Source: Bryoerythrophyllum caledonicum (taxonomy: Eukaryota > Streptophyta > Bryopsida > Pottiales > Pottiaceae). From it: a stretch of DNA of 64,000 bases. The position numbers and the translations under genes were made by a program. The notes beneath the pieces are model-generated. The model had not been told where the DNA came from and ran no database searches. It saw nothing but the letters and a program-made list of their open reading frames with translations. The stretch spans positions 3,748,180 to 3,812,179 of the forward strand of contig OZ020526.1 in NCBI GenBank assembly GCA_963971425.1, written 5' to 3'. This document shows positions 38,126 through 47,740 of the stretch, piece by piece; position 1 is the stretch's first letter; each line of letters begins with the position of its first letter.

Positions 38126-39266
38126 TTAAGAAGCCTAAAAATTTTGTGTACAATGCCTACTGCCACATAATTTCTTGTACCTAGCCTCAAAATTTCGCCA
38201 TAACATGATGCATGAAATAGATGTTTTTTTGCCTAAATACTACATATTGGTTTGAAAATCAGTTATGCAAAGAGAAGCCTTAATCATGAACAAATACGCT
38301 CATGAAATGCAAGTACAAGGATTTGAAATTCTTTTTTATAACAAATACGACTTTATTTAATTTTTTGTGAAGATGGCATTAAATGGGACCTTGATAGAGT
38401 AAGGACTTTTCACGTTCCTAAATCAAACACACACTTCCTTCACTGTGAAAGGTCAACCTAAATTTGTGATCCATGTATTTGATGCAGATGAGTTTCTATG
38501 ATCAATACTTTTTCATTTACGTATTTCAGGTGATCGGTGTAGTGAGATTAGGGCCGTGCTATATTAGTTATGAATGTGAATTGAAAATACATCTAACTTA
38601 ACTATGAATAGTGAAAGCTAACCTCTTCTCTCGAAGGCCTTGTTTGTGGAGATGATATACTACCCGATATGTTGTGGCACTGTGCTTCGCTTCCTCCCGC
38701 AACTTTTGCCTGACAAACCCACGAGAAAGAAGTTCAATAGAGAGGCTTAAAGAACTTCAATATCACAGAGTACACACTTACATTGCATGGAATAACATTT
38801 GAGAAGAAATTCAAAGACAACTTTGGGGCTAGCATGTAACCGACCCTTCATACAAATATTTTCAACAACGCTATTCCCATCCTAGATCTCTGCAACTCCT
38901 TCCGACTTGAAAACAAAATACCTTGCTTTCTTCATCTCCTCTTCTTCTCACATGATGGAACAAGAGATTGGTAGCTAAATCCTAGTCATTTGAGATATGC
39001 CAGATTTTCCATCTCTCTCAACTTATCAAATTCGACAATTTGTGATTTGAAGATGATGCTCATGGAAATCAACAGAAATCCAATGTCACCACTACACTTT
39101 TTATTTCTATATTCAATAGTGTAAATTTAGCCAAAGCTTATCATAGCTATATAGCTGTCACCCGTTGTCATTTATCATTATTCATAATTAGAAGCAGAAG
39201 GTAGATATTCCTATAGGATCAGAGTTTGACTCACATCGCCCTGAAAAAATTAGCGTCTCTCGACCC

Positions 39267-40311
39267 ATGAAGAGAACACGCTACGGTGGTCACGCCACCA
39301 TTGTTGATCTTACTTCAGAAGAGGTGCCTTCCCTTGCCGTACAACTTAATCCACTTGAAGTGCAGCGTAGTCCACATGAAGAGGCAACAACAACTGTCCG
39401 AATTCCATATGATACAAAGGCAGTCCTTGAGTTGTCTTGTAATGAGAAGGAGTGGCATATAGCGCGGCTTCCGAAGACCTCAGTGAAAGCATGTTTTGCA
39501 CAACACGCTATCACAAAAAGAAAATGCGTGGCGAAAATAGTTCAGTACTACAAAGCTATTGCTGCTCCTACTTACAGAGGTATGATGACGTCATACAATA
39601 AAAACAAGGTAGAGCAAATGCAATTTTTCTTTTGCAATGATGATATTGAGCATTGTGTGAAGGGCACTAGGCGCAAGTGGGTTGTTGCAAAACCGCATGT
39701 GCCAGAGATTTGGCTCGTAAAGCTTGGTACTAATCTTACACAAGAAGAAGTGTTTGCTCTCGAACATGCTGGATTTCGCTTGGCTGAACGACCGGCCTTT
39801 GCACTACATCAGTTGTTCTGTGATTTCAATGGTCTCATCAATTTTGATGACTTCCCGGCACCAAGTTCTCCAGACGAGTATCCAAAGCGCAGATTTGGGA
39901 AGAACATTCGACGAAACTCCAAGGCACCAACAATAAAACATTACAACAGCTACGCATCAGCGCTTTCAATAAACGGTAAAATTCTGAAAGCCACTCTACT
40001 TCCTTCTCCAACACTAGGTTCAATTGTATCATTTAAGTCTTGTCAAGGATCGAAATCATCCCAGTATCTCATCACTATTGGTCAATTTCCAAGTTGTGAT
40101 TGTCCTTTCTTCAAGGATATGGCAGCAAAGTCATTTAGGTAAGCGTGGTCAATGGGTAAATTGCAAACATATGTATTATGTTTTTACTAGGCTTTGTAAT
40201 CTGCTTCCTAAAGTAGATCAGTTTATCCATGCACCTAGTTTCAGCTACAACAAGATCAAACGCGTGTTAGAAAACTTACAACCACAGTGTCACACTATAA
40301 GAACAGTGTGA
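39267..40311 (+). pseudogene. SWIM zinc-finger protein of the TIR element, one frameshift
   Basis: A 291-codon frame begins at 39267 and shifts by one base near 40133 into a second frame that ends at 40311, together about 345 residues. The SWIM signature is CDC (near 40097) followed by NCKH (near 40163): CxC...CxH, split by the frameshift. Upstream are a conserved-looking FFFCNDDIEHCVKGTRRKWV segment and a hydrophobic stretch. SWIM domains bind DNA or protein and occur after the DDE core in MuDR transposases, but no DDE core is visible here. It is transcribed away from the methylase-like gene and could share a promoter with it. It might be an accessory transposition protein; that is inference. 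Confidence 0.7.
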
Positions 40312-40845
40312 CAAATAGTTCTACTGTACTTCTTATTCCTTTTCTAACAGAAATGGCAGTGAGACTAAAAGGGCCACCGTGTAATATTGTCGTACATGCG
40401 TCTCCCCTACTGTATTATTATCATCACTGATATTCTCTTACAAAGTATCATCCTTCAACTAAAAAAACCAAAAATGATGCATGAATTAATTTCAAACCTA
40501 ATTAGACAAATAGTTCTTCTAAATCCACCATTGATTTCTTTCTATATGTTTCCAAATTCTAGTCTGCACTTTTAATACTTTCGAGGTAAGGGAGAATTAG
40601 GTTGTAAACAAAAATTTAAGTTCATCATATATGCAATCTTCTCCGCATCGCATATTTCTGTTTTGTGAGAGGGAACAACATGGCTAAACATCAACTTAAT
40701 ATTGATACAATTATGTTTTTGATGGTACATTGTTAAAAAAGAAAGTCTTTAAGTATTTAAAACATGCATGATTTAAGGATATTCTAACAGAATATATAAT
40801 TTCTTTCATTCTTTATATCTGTAACTAATTAAAAATATATTCATT

Positions 40846-41102
40846 TCCACGGTTATAGGCTCATATATTCTTCCACAACATGAGGCCAAAGTTTTAACCA
40901 ATCTCCTTTTTCACGGTTATAGGTTCATTCATTTTCCACGATACTGACCAAATTATGATCCCAAAATAGTCAAACTTCTTATTTTAATGTACATCAGCAA
41001 ATTTTGAAACTAATGTCCATGTATTTTAAGAAAAATCCTGCCAAAGACCCTAATTTTTCTGCTCACGGCTCACCGCTTTCTGCTCACAAAATAGCTTCGC
41101 TC
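40846..41102. repeat. Right subterminal repeats and TIR of the 9.8-kb element
   Basis: TCCACGGTTATAG at 40846 and TCACGGTTATAG at 40911. Then TCTGCTCACGGCTCACCGCTTTCTGCTCACAAAATAGC at the end, inverse of the left TIR. Confidence 0.8.
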
Positions 41103-41112
41103 GGTCTTTGGC

Positions 41113-41530
41113 CTTTTTGTGTGTTTTTTCTCGGCCTTCTTTTGCTAGTTTATCTGCTTGTTCGTTGCCATCAATATTGGCATGGGCTCTCACTTTGTGG
41201 AGGGTTGTGATTTGTATTCGGATTTGTAACATTTGGACCATTGACATTAATATGGTTTGGTCGGGGTGGCTATTGTGAAGAGTAGGGTGTGTTATTTGAG
41301 TGTTTAGTAGGTAAAGTGCATTTATACAATCGGTGAATATATGTGCGGGCTCATTATTGTATTTTGTCCGGGGCTGATTTGTTCTGGTGGTTTAAAGGAG
41401 CCAGCAGTATAGTAGCTATGTGCGGGGTTAAATTTTGGTGTGGTATGAGTTGGATAGTTTTGGAGAGAGGGTGGTGTGATGGAGTAGTTTAGTGTGTTGT
41501 TGACATAGTTTAGTTTTGACCTGTTTTTGC
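41113..41530 (-). pseudogene. LINE RNase H domain
   Basis: The minus strand reads IFTDCINALYLLNTQI near 41365 and HANIDGNEQADKLAKEG near 41190-41140, the RNase H D...GN..AD core. It ends at the insertion site of the 9.8-kb element. Stops lie upstream. Confidence 0.65.
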
Positions 41531-41531
41531 T

Positions 41532-42983
41532 TTAGTTTACGGGGGTTTGTGTAGGTGTCGGTGGGGTTCGTTTTGTATATAGTCTGTGTATGCTTAAATT
41601 TTCTGTTATGGAGGTAAGTTCGGCAAGTTGTTCTAGGGTGCCAAGGGTTTGATTTTGATGATGGACACATAGTATTTGTAATGTAGATGGCTCTATTCGG
41701 GGTTTTCTTAACTCGGGTGGAATAGTTGGTTCTTCGTATGGTATTGAGTCTGCCTCAAATAATGCGATGATATGGGAGTCTGGAAATGGGTTTGAGTGTT
41801 GGTTGTTGTTTTGGTACCACTTGTTGTTTGGTGTGATGATGATTGTATTCGTGTTGTTAGGATCATGTTTGGCGGCAAGTCGAGCCCAGTGTATTGCTTG
41901 TTCCATTTCTTCTTCGTTGTGGGGGTGGGCTATACCGTTACCGATCCATTTGTAGTCGAAGGCCTTTCCCAAGGATCCGAACATTTTGTCTCTTTCATAG
42001 GGTGAGTAGAATTTTTTTAGCTTGGTAGAACATGTGACCGGGGAAGAAAAGTATGATTGTTCAATGTTAAAGGATGAGATTAGTGAGTCTAAGATGGTTG
42101 TGGGTATTGTGTATTGCACATTTTTGAGGGGGTCATTTTTTGGTATCTGGTATTTGTACCTTTGGTATAGCCAAATTAATTCGGTTTCAAAGGGTTGGGT
42201 TGTTGGTTCGATGTTTGTAGGAGTTTGTAGTTTTGTATTGTATTGATTCCATAGCCATTGGAGTAGAGTAACGGGGATAGTGTGCAAATGTCGGCCATTT
42301 TTTTCATATAAGTGTGCTTGATTGTTATCTATTTTAATTGTGTTTGAGAGTGTAAGGATATCATTTTCGGGATTGCATTCTGTTCTATAGATGTTTAAGA
42401 GTGGAATAATTATGGGTGGTGTAACGGACCTTGGATCTGAGAATTGTTCTTGGGGGTGGTGGGCTAGGATGATATCCGAGTAACTTTTGTTTTGGATCTT
42501 TTGGTAGTATTGTTTTAATTTTACAATGATATGTGTGGAGGTATTGGTGTCGTGTCGTGGGAAGAGATCTCTTTGGGGGAGCCATTTATTGTATGTATTA
42601 TCATTGTGTTGCCATTGGCATAGATATTTTGTGTAGGTATTTTGTATGTTATTTGTGTCTTTGTGTTGGATATATTTATGGTGTATGATGTTATTAATGG
42701 GATATGTGGTAGGGCTTTTGGGGATGTATGTTGGGGGATGGAGATGGTATGGATGTGGAAGGTTAGGGGGATTGGTTGGTGGGGGGATATTTCTTGGGAT
42801 GATGCTATTGTTGAGGGTGGCGAATGAATCTTTAAATATATAGGAGTATGAGTCTATGTTACAAGGAATATGACATGTAGTGGAGCATGTTGGGATGCAA
42901 AAAAGTTGTTTAGCAACATTTAGAGCACTTTTTATTAATTTGGATGGGGTGAAGTGGTAGGTTTTGAAGTCTTCATTTTCCAT
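41532..42983 (-). CDS. LINE polyprotein segment with an unassigned domain (483 codons open)
   Basis: The longest intact frame in the window outside host genes. The first roughly 270 residues are Pro/Asn/Thr-rich. From about residue 290 an ordered block follows: LGKAFDYKWIGNGIAHPHNEEE, AIHWARLAAKHDP, NTIIITPNNKWYQ, FPDSHIIALFEADSIPY. The pattern (HPH/NPP-like box, helix, ITPN strand, W, strand) is reminiscent of adenine-methyltransferase-like folds, but no clear catalytic motif is present. It lies between RT and RNase H in the LINE. I do not recognise it with certainty. Confidence 0.5.
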   Translation of the reverse strand: MENEDFKTYHFTPSKLIKSALNVAKQLFCIPTCSTTCHIPCNIDSYSYIFKDSFATLNNSIIPRNIPPPTNPPNLPHPYHLHPPTYIPKSPTTYPINNIIHHKYIQHKDTNNIQNTYTKYLCQWQHNDNTYNKWLPQRDLFPRHDTNTSTHIIVKLKQYYQKIQNKSYSDIILAHHPQEQFSDPRSVTPPIIIPLLNIYRTECNPENDILTLSNTIKIDNNQAHLYEKNGRHLHTIPVTLLQWLWNQYNTKLQTPTNIEPTTQPFETELIWLYQRYKYQIPKNDPLKNVQYTIPTTILDSLISSFNIEQSYFSSPVTCSTKLKKFYSPYERDKMFGSLGKAFDYKWIGNGIAHPHNEEEMEQAIHWARLAAKHDPNNTNTIIITPNNKWYQNNNQHSNPFPDSHIIALFEADSIPYEEPTIPPELRKPRIEPSTLQILCVHHQNQTLGTLEQLAELTSITENLSIHRLYTKRTPPTPTQTPVN

Positions 42984-43286
42984 GATGTGTGTGCCATTAG
43001 GTAAGGTAATTTGGTTTAGTTCAAAAATATTTTTAGAAAGGAGTTTTTGTAGAAGTTTTTGGGAGAGTTGGGCATTGAGTGTATTGTGGTTTGTTGTTTC
43101 TTGGCGCCATATTATTTCTAGTGGTGTAGGATTAATGAGGAAGTTTGGAAGCGTACTTTTAAGGTGGACTTTAGCTATGTGTTTTAATAAGAAGAAAGTT
43201 CGTGTTATTGGTGATCTTATGCAATCACTTTTTTAAATTATGGGTATGTTTTCGGCACCACCGTATTGGGTAAGGACATAATGAGT

Positions 43287-43565
43287 TTATCCATTGTATA
43301 TTTTTCCAAGTCTACCCTTATCGTTTAAAACATTTTGTAGTTGTTCACCTATACATCGGAGATATGCATTTTTGAGGGAAAAAGCTCCAAGCCCAAATAG
43401 GTTATGTGGGAGTTGGGTTATTGCACTTGACATACATTTTGGTAATCCACATATAGTTTTTTGTATGGCTATTATTTTTTGATCAAGTTTTTTGATAGCT
43501 GGCATAGAGTAAGGTACACTGTAGAAACTATATGCCACACCGTGGCGTAGTACGGTATCAACCAT
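43287..43565 (-). pseudogene. LINE RT C-terminal region (thumb side)
   Basis: VLRHGVAYSFYSVPYSMPAI and CGLPKCMSSAITQLPHNLFGLGAFSL read as the conserved segment following RT in Dualen-like and related LINEs. Separated from RT by a frameshift near 43600. Confidence 0.55.
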
Positions 43566-43600
43566 TTTTATTTTTTGTTTTATGGTGGCCGGTTATGTTG

Positions 43601-44872
43601 TTAGTTCTTTGCATTGTTTGATAAGTTTTGTGGTTGTAGTGAGGGAACAAGATTTGTACCTAAATATATGTATGGTTCATTTTGGTGTAGTATAGGAATC
43701 GGTTGATTATGGTTATTGATATTAGAGGTTTGCATTAGGGCTTTGAAAGTGGTGGGGTTCAGTTTGGATTTGTTTGGGCATCCAGTAGCGGCGCATTTTA
43801 GGACACCTACGTCCATACCGGTCCATTTGCAATATCTATCAATTTTATTTAGTTGTATTTGGATAGATTTAATTTTGTTAGTTATGGCGGCGAGGTCATA
43901 TGCGTATGCGGCAGAGTTTATTGTGACTTGTGATGTACCAAACGTGTACCCATTGTTACCTCGTTCTAGCCATCTGAGTAGTGGTTCTAAGAAAATACTG
44001 AATAGGTATGGACCAAGGGTGTCCCCTTGTATAGTTCCTCTTTGAATGGGTATAGGCTTTGTTCTCCCAAAGTATTCCCCAATATAACAAGTGGTTGATT
44101 GGGAGTATATGTTTCCAACAAGTATAGTTGCATCTTTTGGGTAACCAAGATCCATCATTATTGCTAGTAGTCGAGCATGGTCTATTGAGCCAAAGGCATT
44201 TTTAAAGTCAACGTATAATATGTATGTATCTTGGTTAGTGAATTTTGTGTCTTCTAGTGCGGCTATTATAGTTTGTATTTGTCTAGTGGAACTTCTTTCT
44301 GCTCTAAATCCTTCTTGACTATCATGTAGAATTTTGAATTTTTCACCGTATGAGGATAGTATAGAGGTGAGTGTACTGGTGTATAGTTTATATATTGTGT
44401 TAGTGAGTGCAATTGGCCTATGGTTGGGTAGTATAGATGGGTTGCCTTTTTTGTATAATAAAATTGTTGTACTTGATTTCCATGAGGTCGGTATTTGTTT
44501 TTGTTTATAGCAGTGATAGAAGAATAGGAATAGTAACATATGAAATCTTGGGGGCATGTTTTTGAGTATTGAGTTTGATATGCGATCAGGGCGTGGGGCT
44601 TTGTTGTTACCAAGATTTCGAAGGCATGTGTCGTATGTGGCTCTGTTGAAGTATGTATGTAGTAGGATTTTTGGTTCGCCTCGTTTGTCAAGGGTAAATT
44701 CGTCAAGTTCATGCCAAGGATATTGGCGTACTGCACATGTACATTCAGTTGGATGTTGTGGTTGGTAATTACATGTTGGTATTGTTGGTCTATTGATTTT
44801 TGTTTGTTGGTTGAATATTTCATTTGCAATGTCTTCGGGGCTAGTTAGAATATTGTTATGTTGATTTGTCAT
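43601..44872 (-). pseudogene. LINE reverse transcriptase (Dualen-like element)
   Basis: 423 codons with NNKAPRPDRISNSILK, NHRPIALTNTIYKLYT, DSQEGFRAERS, LYVDFKNAFGSIDH and RGTIQGDTLGPYLF. The catalytic box reads AYAYDLAA where YADDL is expected, so the active site is altered. The order of fingers and palm motifs is that of non-LTR RT. The frame is otherwise long, which suggests moderate age. It follows the APE region and precedes the unassigned domain. Confidence 0.85.
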
Positions 44873-45589
44873 ACAGTCTATTGGCGGAGATTCTAGGTTT
44901 TTGAAGACTTTTCTATTAATTTTTTTATAGCTAATTTCGTATAGTTGTCTGTATTTTGAGATGATTTTTTTAATGTTGTCTTTGGTGTATTTTGAGGTTA
45001 CTTTCCGGGCTTGTATGTTGGCGTTTTTTGCAATTAGTGCGATATCTTTTATCCATGTGTCGTGGGGTAGATCTAGAGGCGGTAGGGTAGGGATTTGGGT
45101 GTTTTGTAGAGTTAGGAGTTCGTTGCATATGGGGTGGTTACGCCATTGGTGGTTGTTTTTTATTATTTTGATGGCTTTCCGTATAACATGGTATGTAGTT
45201 AGGTGTTGTTTCCAAGTTTTAGAGAGTTTGCGGGGTAGATATCCGCCTTGTTGAGAAGTTTTGTTTGTTAGTTGAGGTATTGGGTGGGCTCTACAAATTT
45301 CTTCTAGTGCGTTAGTGATTTCATTGATAAGTTTGTCTAGGGTTTGGCATGCTTCTTGCCATTGTATTTGTTATAGTTGACTATTATTTTTAAGAGTGTT
45401 TATGAGGGAGTCTATTTGTGTGGAGTTTTTTTCAAAGAATTTTGTGTAGAATTTTTCTATATTATCTTTTGGAATGGGGTTGAATATGCGTATAGTGTCG
45501 TTGCTTTGGATTGTAGGAGTTCTATTTATTAATGTGTTGTTTGGGATGTGCAGTTGTATAGGTGAGTGGTCCGAGTTGAGAATAATATC

Positions 45590-46340
45590 CTTGTTTATTG
45601 TAGAGGTGCATTATGTATTGTTGTTTGTATTTATATAGAATCCATCTATTAGACTCCAATCACTATAATTATAGCCACCTTGTCTAGAGAATTGTGTATC
45701 AGTATTGATGTAGGTAAAGTTTAAGTTTTCTGTGAAGCGGCGCCAATGGTAATCAATGGGTTGAGTAGGGTGTTATGATTTCCATTTTGGCGGCCAATTA
45801 GTGTTATGTCTCTGTTAAAGTCTCCACGTAATAAGTATGTGTGGTTGGGATTATTATTAATTTGAGATGTAATGATGTTTTGTATGTTTGTGATAAATCT
45901 AGTATCTTCAGGATGAGATGGCATATACATGTGAAAGATTAACCATGGTTGTAGTGGGTGACTAGTAATTTTGATTATTTGAATGTAAGGTGATATGTGC
46001 ATTGTGGTAGATATTTTGTTGATGTTGCCCGGGAAGGCATATTTTTTGTGTATTAGCGTAAGGTGGCCACCACGGCCCGGTGTGTATGGTCTCCGTTGTT
46101 GAATGCATCTTGTAAGTGCATGTGTATTGTTGAAGATGAGTTTATAGTCTTGGAATATATTTTGTATATATTTTGTAGATTTTGTGGCGGATAATATTAT
46201 TTCTTGTATAACTATGAGGGCTGGTGGTATGTCTGTGTTCGTAACCAGAGTTTGTAAACTGGGAAGGGCAGTGTTTAGAGAGGAGGCATTCCATGTGATT
46301 ATGTATGTGTTTTCTTGATTTGATCTAATGTTTTGATTTC
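45590..46340 (-). pseudogene. LINE APE-type endonuclease
   Basis: TWNASSLNTALPSL near 46310 is the N-terminal APE strand. VIQEII near 46230 holds the catalytic glutamate, GGHLTLIHKKY lies near 46070 and LLRGDFNRDI near 45835-45810 is the GDFN catalytic loop. The frame has stops near 46003 and 45720. It would nick DNA for target priming. Confidence 0.75.
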
Positions 46341-46383
46341 ATGGAGGGATGTGGTGCGGTAGTAGAGGTGGGTGGATGTATTC

Positions 46384-47169
46384 TCATATAGGATCTAAGC
46401 ATTTTAGTGATTCGTTTATGAGATTGTTAGGGAGGTAGGAGAATTTTTGTTTTATTGTTTCGTTTGAGGGAGGTGTGGTTTGATTATGTAAAAAGTTATA
46501 TAGTTCCTCATGTATTGAGTTGTCATGGTCTATAATACTTTGGTTGTCTTCAAGGAACTTTATGTATGGGTGTGGAATGTGAATGTATCGTTCTGGTGGG
46601 TTTTTTAAGTTTAGTAGAGTTTGTAGGAGTGTATTGGTCCATGTGATTATGTTCAGATTTTGTGGGTTTAGGAGATGGTTACATTTATCTATTTGTGGGT
46701 GAGTAGTGACTATTAGGGCATATAGAATGTGGGGTGGTGGATGCGTATTTTTTTGTTGTATGTATTGGGCAATGTTCGGGTGTGTAGTGTTATGTGTGTG
46801 GTGTAATGTATGTGTGTTTTTTAAGAAAGGTGTGAAGGATTTTGCAATGTGTCCATATTCTGGTTGTAGTTTTATGGTGTTAGGTATGAAGTATATTTTG
46901 GCATTTTTCTTATGTAATGTAGGGTGTCTTTTTAGTATATTAGGCATGGGCCCCGGGTTGGTTTCTATGTCTCCTCCTAGAAGTAGTAGGAGTTTGTGGT
47001 ATATATGTTTAGTGATGTGTTTTAGAGTTTTTGTTTGTTGTATAGTTATTTGAGGCTCTGTTATGGTTTCAAAGTCTTGTTTGTTTGGGGGGTGGGTGTT
47101 TGTTTTTTGTATGTGGTTAGTGATTTTTTCGTTATTCATTTTCAAAGTGGGTGTATTTGTATTTGTCAT
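46384..47169 (-). CDS. LINE first-ORF protein with 2A-like motif
   Basis: A 261-codon frame. After about 70 N-terminal residues a Leu-rich run leads into GDIETNPGP at 46948-46974, immediately followed by Met. This matches the D(V/I)ExNPGP consensus of 2A/CHYSEL peptides exactly, which make the ribosome skip a peptide bond between G and P. The remainder is A/C-rich coding for His, Thr, Pro and Asn, with no known domain. 2A-like motifs are known near the N-termini of some non-LTR elements. The frame ends at a stop at 46384, just before the APE region. Confidence 0.7.
   Translation of the reverse strand: MTNTNTPTLKMNNEKITNHIQKTNTHPPNKQDFETITEPQITIQQTKTLKHITKHIYHKLLLLLGGDIETNPGPMPNILKRHPTLHKKNAKIYFIPNTIKLQPEYGHIAKSFTPFLKNTHTLHHTHNTTHPNIAQYIQQKNTHPPPHILYALIVTTHPQIDKCNHLLNPQNLNIITWTNTLLQTLLNLKNPPERYIHIPHPYIKFLEDNQSIIDHDNSIHEELYNFLHNQTTPPSNETIKQKFSYLPNNLINESLKCLDPI
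46948..46974 (-). other. 2A-like ribosome-skipping motif GDIETNPGP
   Basis: Nine codons matching the 2A consensus, preceded by LLLLLG. Confidence 0.85.
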
Positions 47170-47367
47170 TAACTTTTTTTGTGTCCATGTGTTTATTTGT
47201 GTAGTTGTTTTTGTTTTACTAGAGGTATTTAGGAATGTGTATGTTTGTTTGTGTATTTTTTTGGTTGTGTTTGGCCACGTGTGTATGTGATTATTATGTA
47301 TGAGGATATTTGTATATGGATTTATGTTAGTATTTGAAGGGGTGTTGATGTGTCTTTTAGGGAGATT

Positions 47368-47740
47368 CTATAAGTTGGCCTGGGTATTTAGCATTGTGTT
47401 GGTCCATTGAGTGGTTTTTAGTTTTTTAGGGTCTGGCAGGCGGTTACAGTCCTTTATGTTAGGGTGTATAGTGTTTATTAGGGCATATAGGGTATGTGAT
47501 GGAGGTTTTGAGTTATGTTGATGGATGGGTCGGGCAACGTGTGGATATATGATTTTTTGTATGTGGTGTTGAGTATGTGTATTGTGAAGGGGAGGTGAGA
47601 GTTTTTGGGTAATGTGTTTGTATTCTGGGCATATTTTAGTGGAGTTTGATATGAGGTGTGTTTTGGCATTTTCTGTGTGTTGTGGGGAGTTTTTCAGTAT
47701 TTTTGGCATGTGTCCGGGGTTGGTTTTTATGTCTCTGCTT
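47368..47740 (-). pseudogene. Upstream partial duplicate of the LINE 2A region
   Basis: Encodes a diverged copy of the segment after the 2A motif (MPKILKNSPQHTENAK versus MPNILKRHPTLHKKNAK; TLYALINTIHP versus ILYALIVTTHP). It is preceded by RDIKTNPGH at 47710-47736, a mutated 2A motif. So the 5' module is present twice in tandem, about 760 bp apart. Confidence 0.75.

Larger units (their letters stand above)
32301..38940 (-). pseudogene. N4/N6 DNA-methylase-like gene, many exons, decayed
   Basis: Splice-flanked minus-strand segments run from about 38940 to a stop at 32301. They include N-terminal KSEGVAEI / VENICMKGRLH (38920-38800), Ser/Pro-rich short exons (38709-38628; 35640-35500; 35479-35388), DKFIVHFDKICVLPGADLA (34590-34510) and a low-complexity linker (34254-33680). 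At the C-terminus HGGSPWRGAREK precedes GDIVLDWNASTG (about 32990-32895); after an intron IWVSQSMGRHILAFEEN follows (32800-32740). The last part matches the C-terminal motif I/II block of beta-class N4/N6 methyltransferases. The catalytic (D/N)PP(Y/F) box was not found. In-frame stops near 38870, 33283 and 33050 indicate decay. Confidence 0.65.
31316..41102. mobile_element. 9,787-bp TIR element carrying N4/N6-methylase-like and SWIM genes
   Basis: Imperfect terminal inverted repeats share GCTATTTTGTGAGC (31323-31336 and inverse 41086-41099), with outer ends GGGGAAT and GAGCGAA in reverse. A 10-bp target duplication GGTCTTTGGC lies at 31306-31315 and 41103-41112. Subterminal repeats are also inverted between ends: GGTGAGC tandem copies next to each TIR, and CTATGGCCGTGG twice on the left versus its near-inverse twice on the right. 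The 9-10-bp duplication and G-starting ends resemble Mutator-like elements. No DDE transposase is seen. It inserted into the LINE, so it is younger than that copy. Confidence 0.85.
30001..47740 (-). mobile_element. Dualen-like LINE with APE and restriction-like nucleases, split by a 9.8-kb insertion
   Basis: Reading the minus strand from about 47.7 kb down: N-terminal ORF with a 2A-like motif, APE endonuclease, RT, unassigned domain, RNase H, [TIR element 31316-41102], CCHC finger and PD-(D/E)xK-type nuclease, then 3' UTR. Possession of both an APE domain upstream and a CCHC plus REL-type nuclease downstream is the defining layout of Dualen/RandI. Removing the insertion and one copy of its 10-bp duplication leaves the LINE frame continuous across the junction. 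Coding frames otherwise carry several stops. The codon composition is extremely A/C-rich on the coding strand. The 3' end is placed only approximately. Confidence 0.8.

Noticed and set aside
39267..40142. SWIM gene as an ordinary MuDR transposase
   Set aside because: No DDE motifs or MULE transposase core were found upstream of the SWIM finger.
42646..42843. Plus-strand Gly/Trp/Met-rich small proteins
   Set aside because: Complement of the A/C-rich LINE coding strand; composition artefact.
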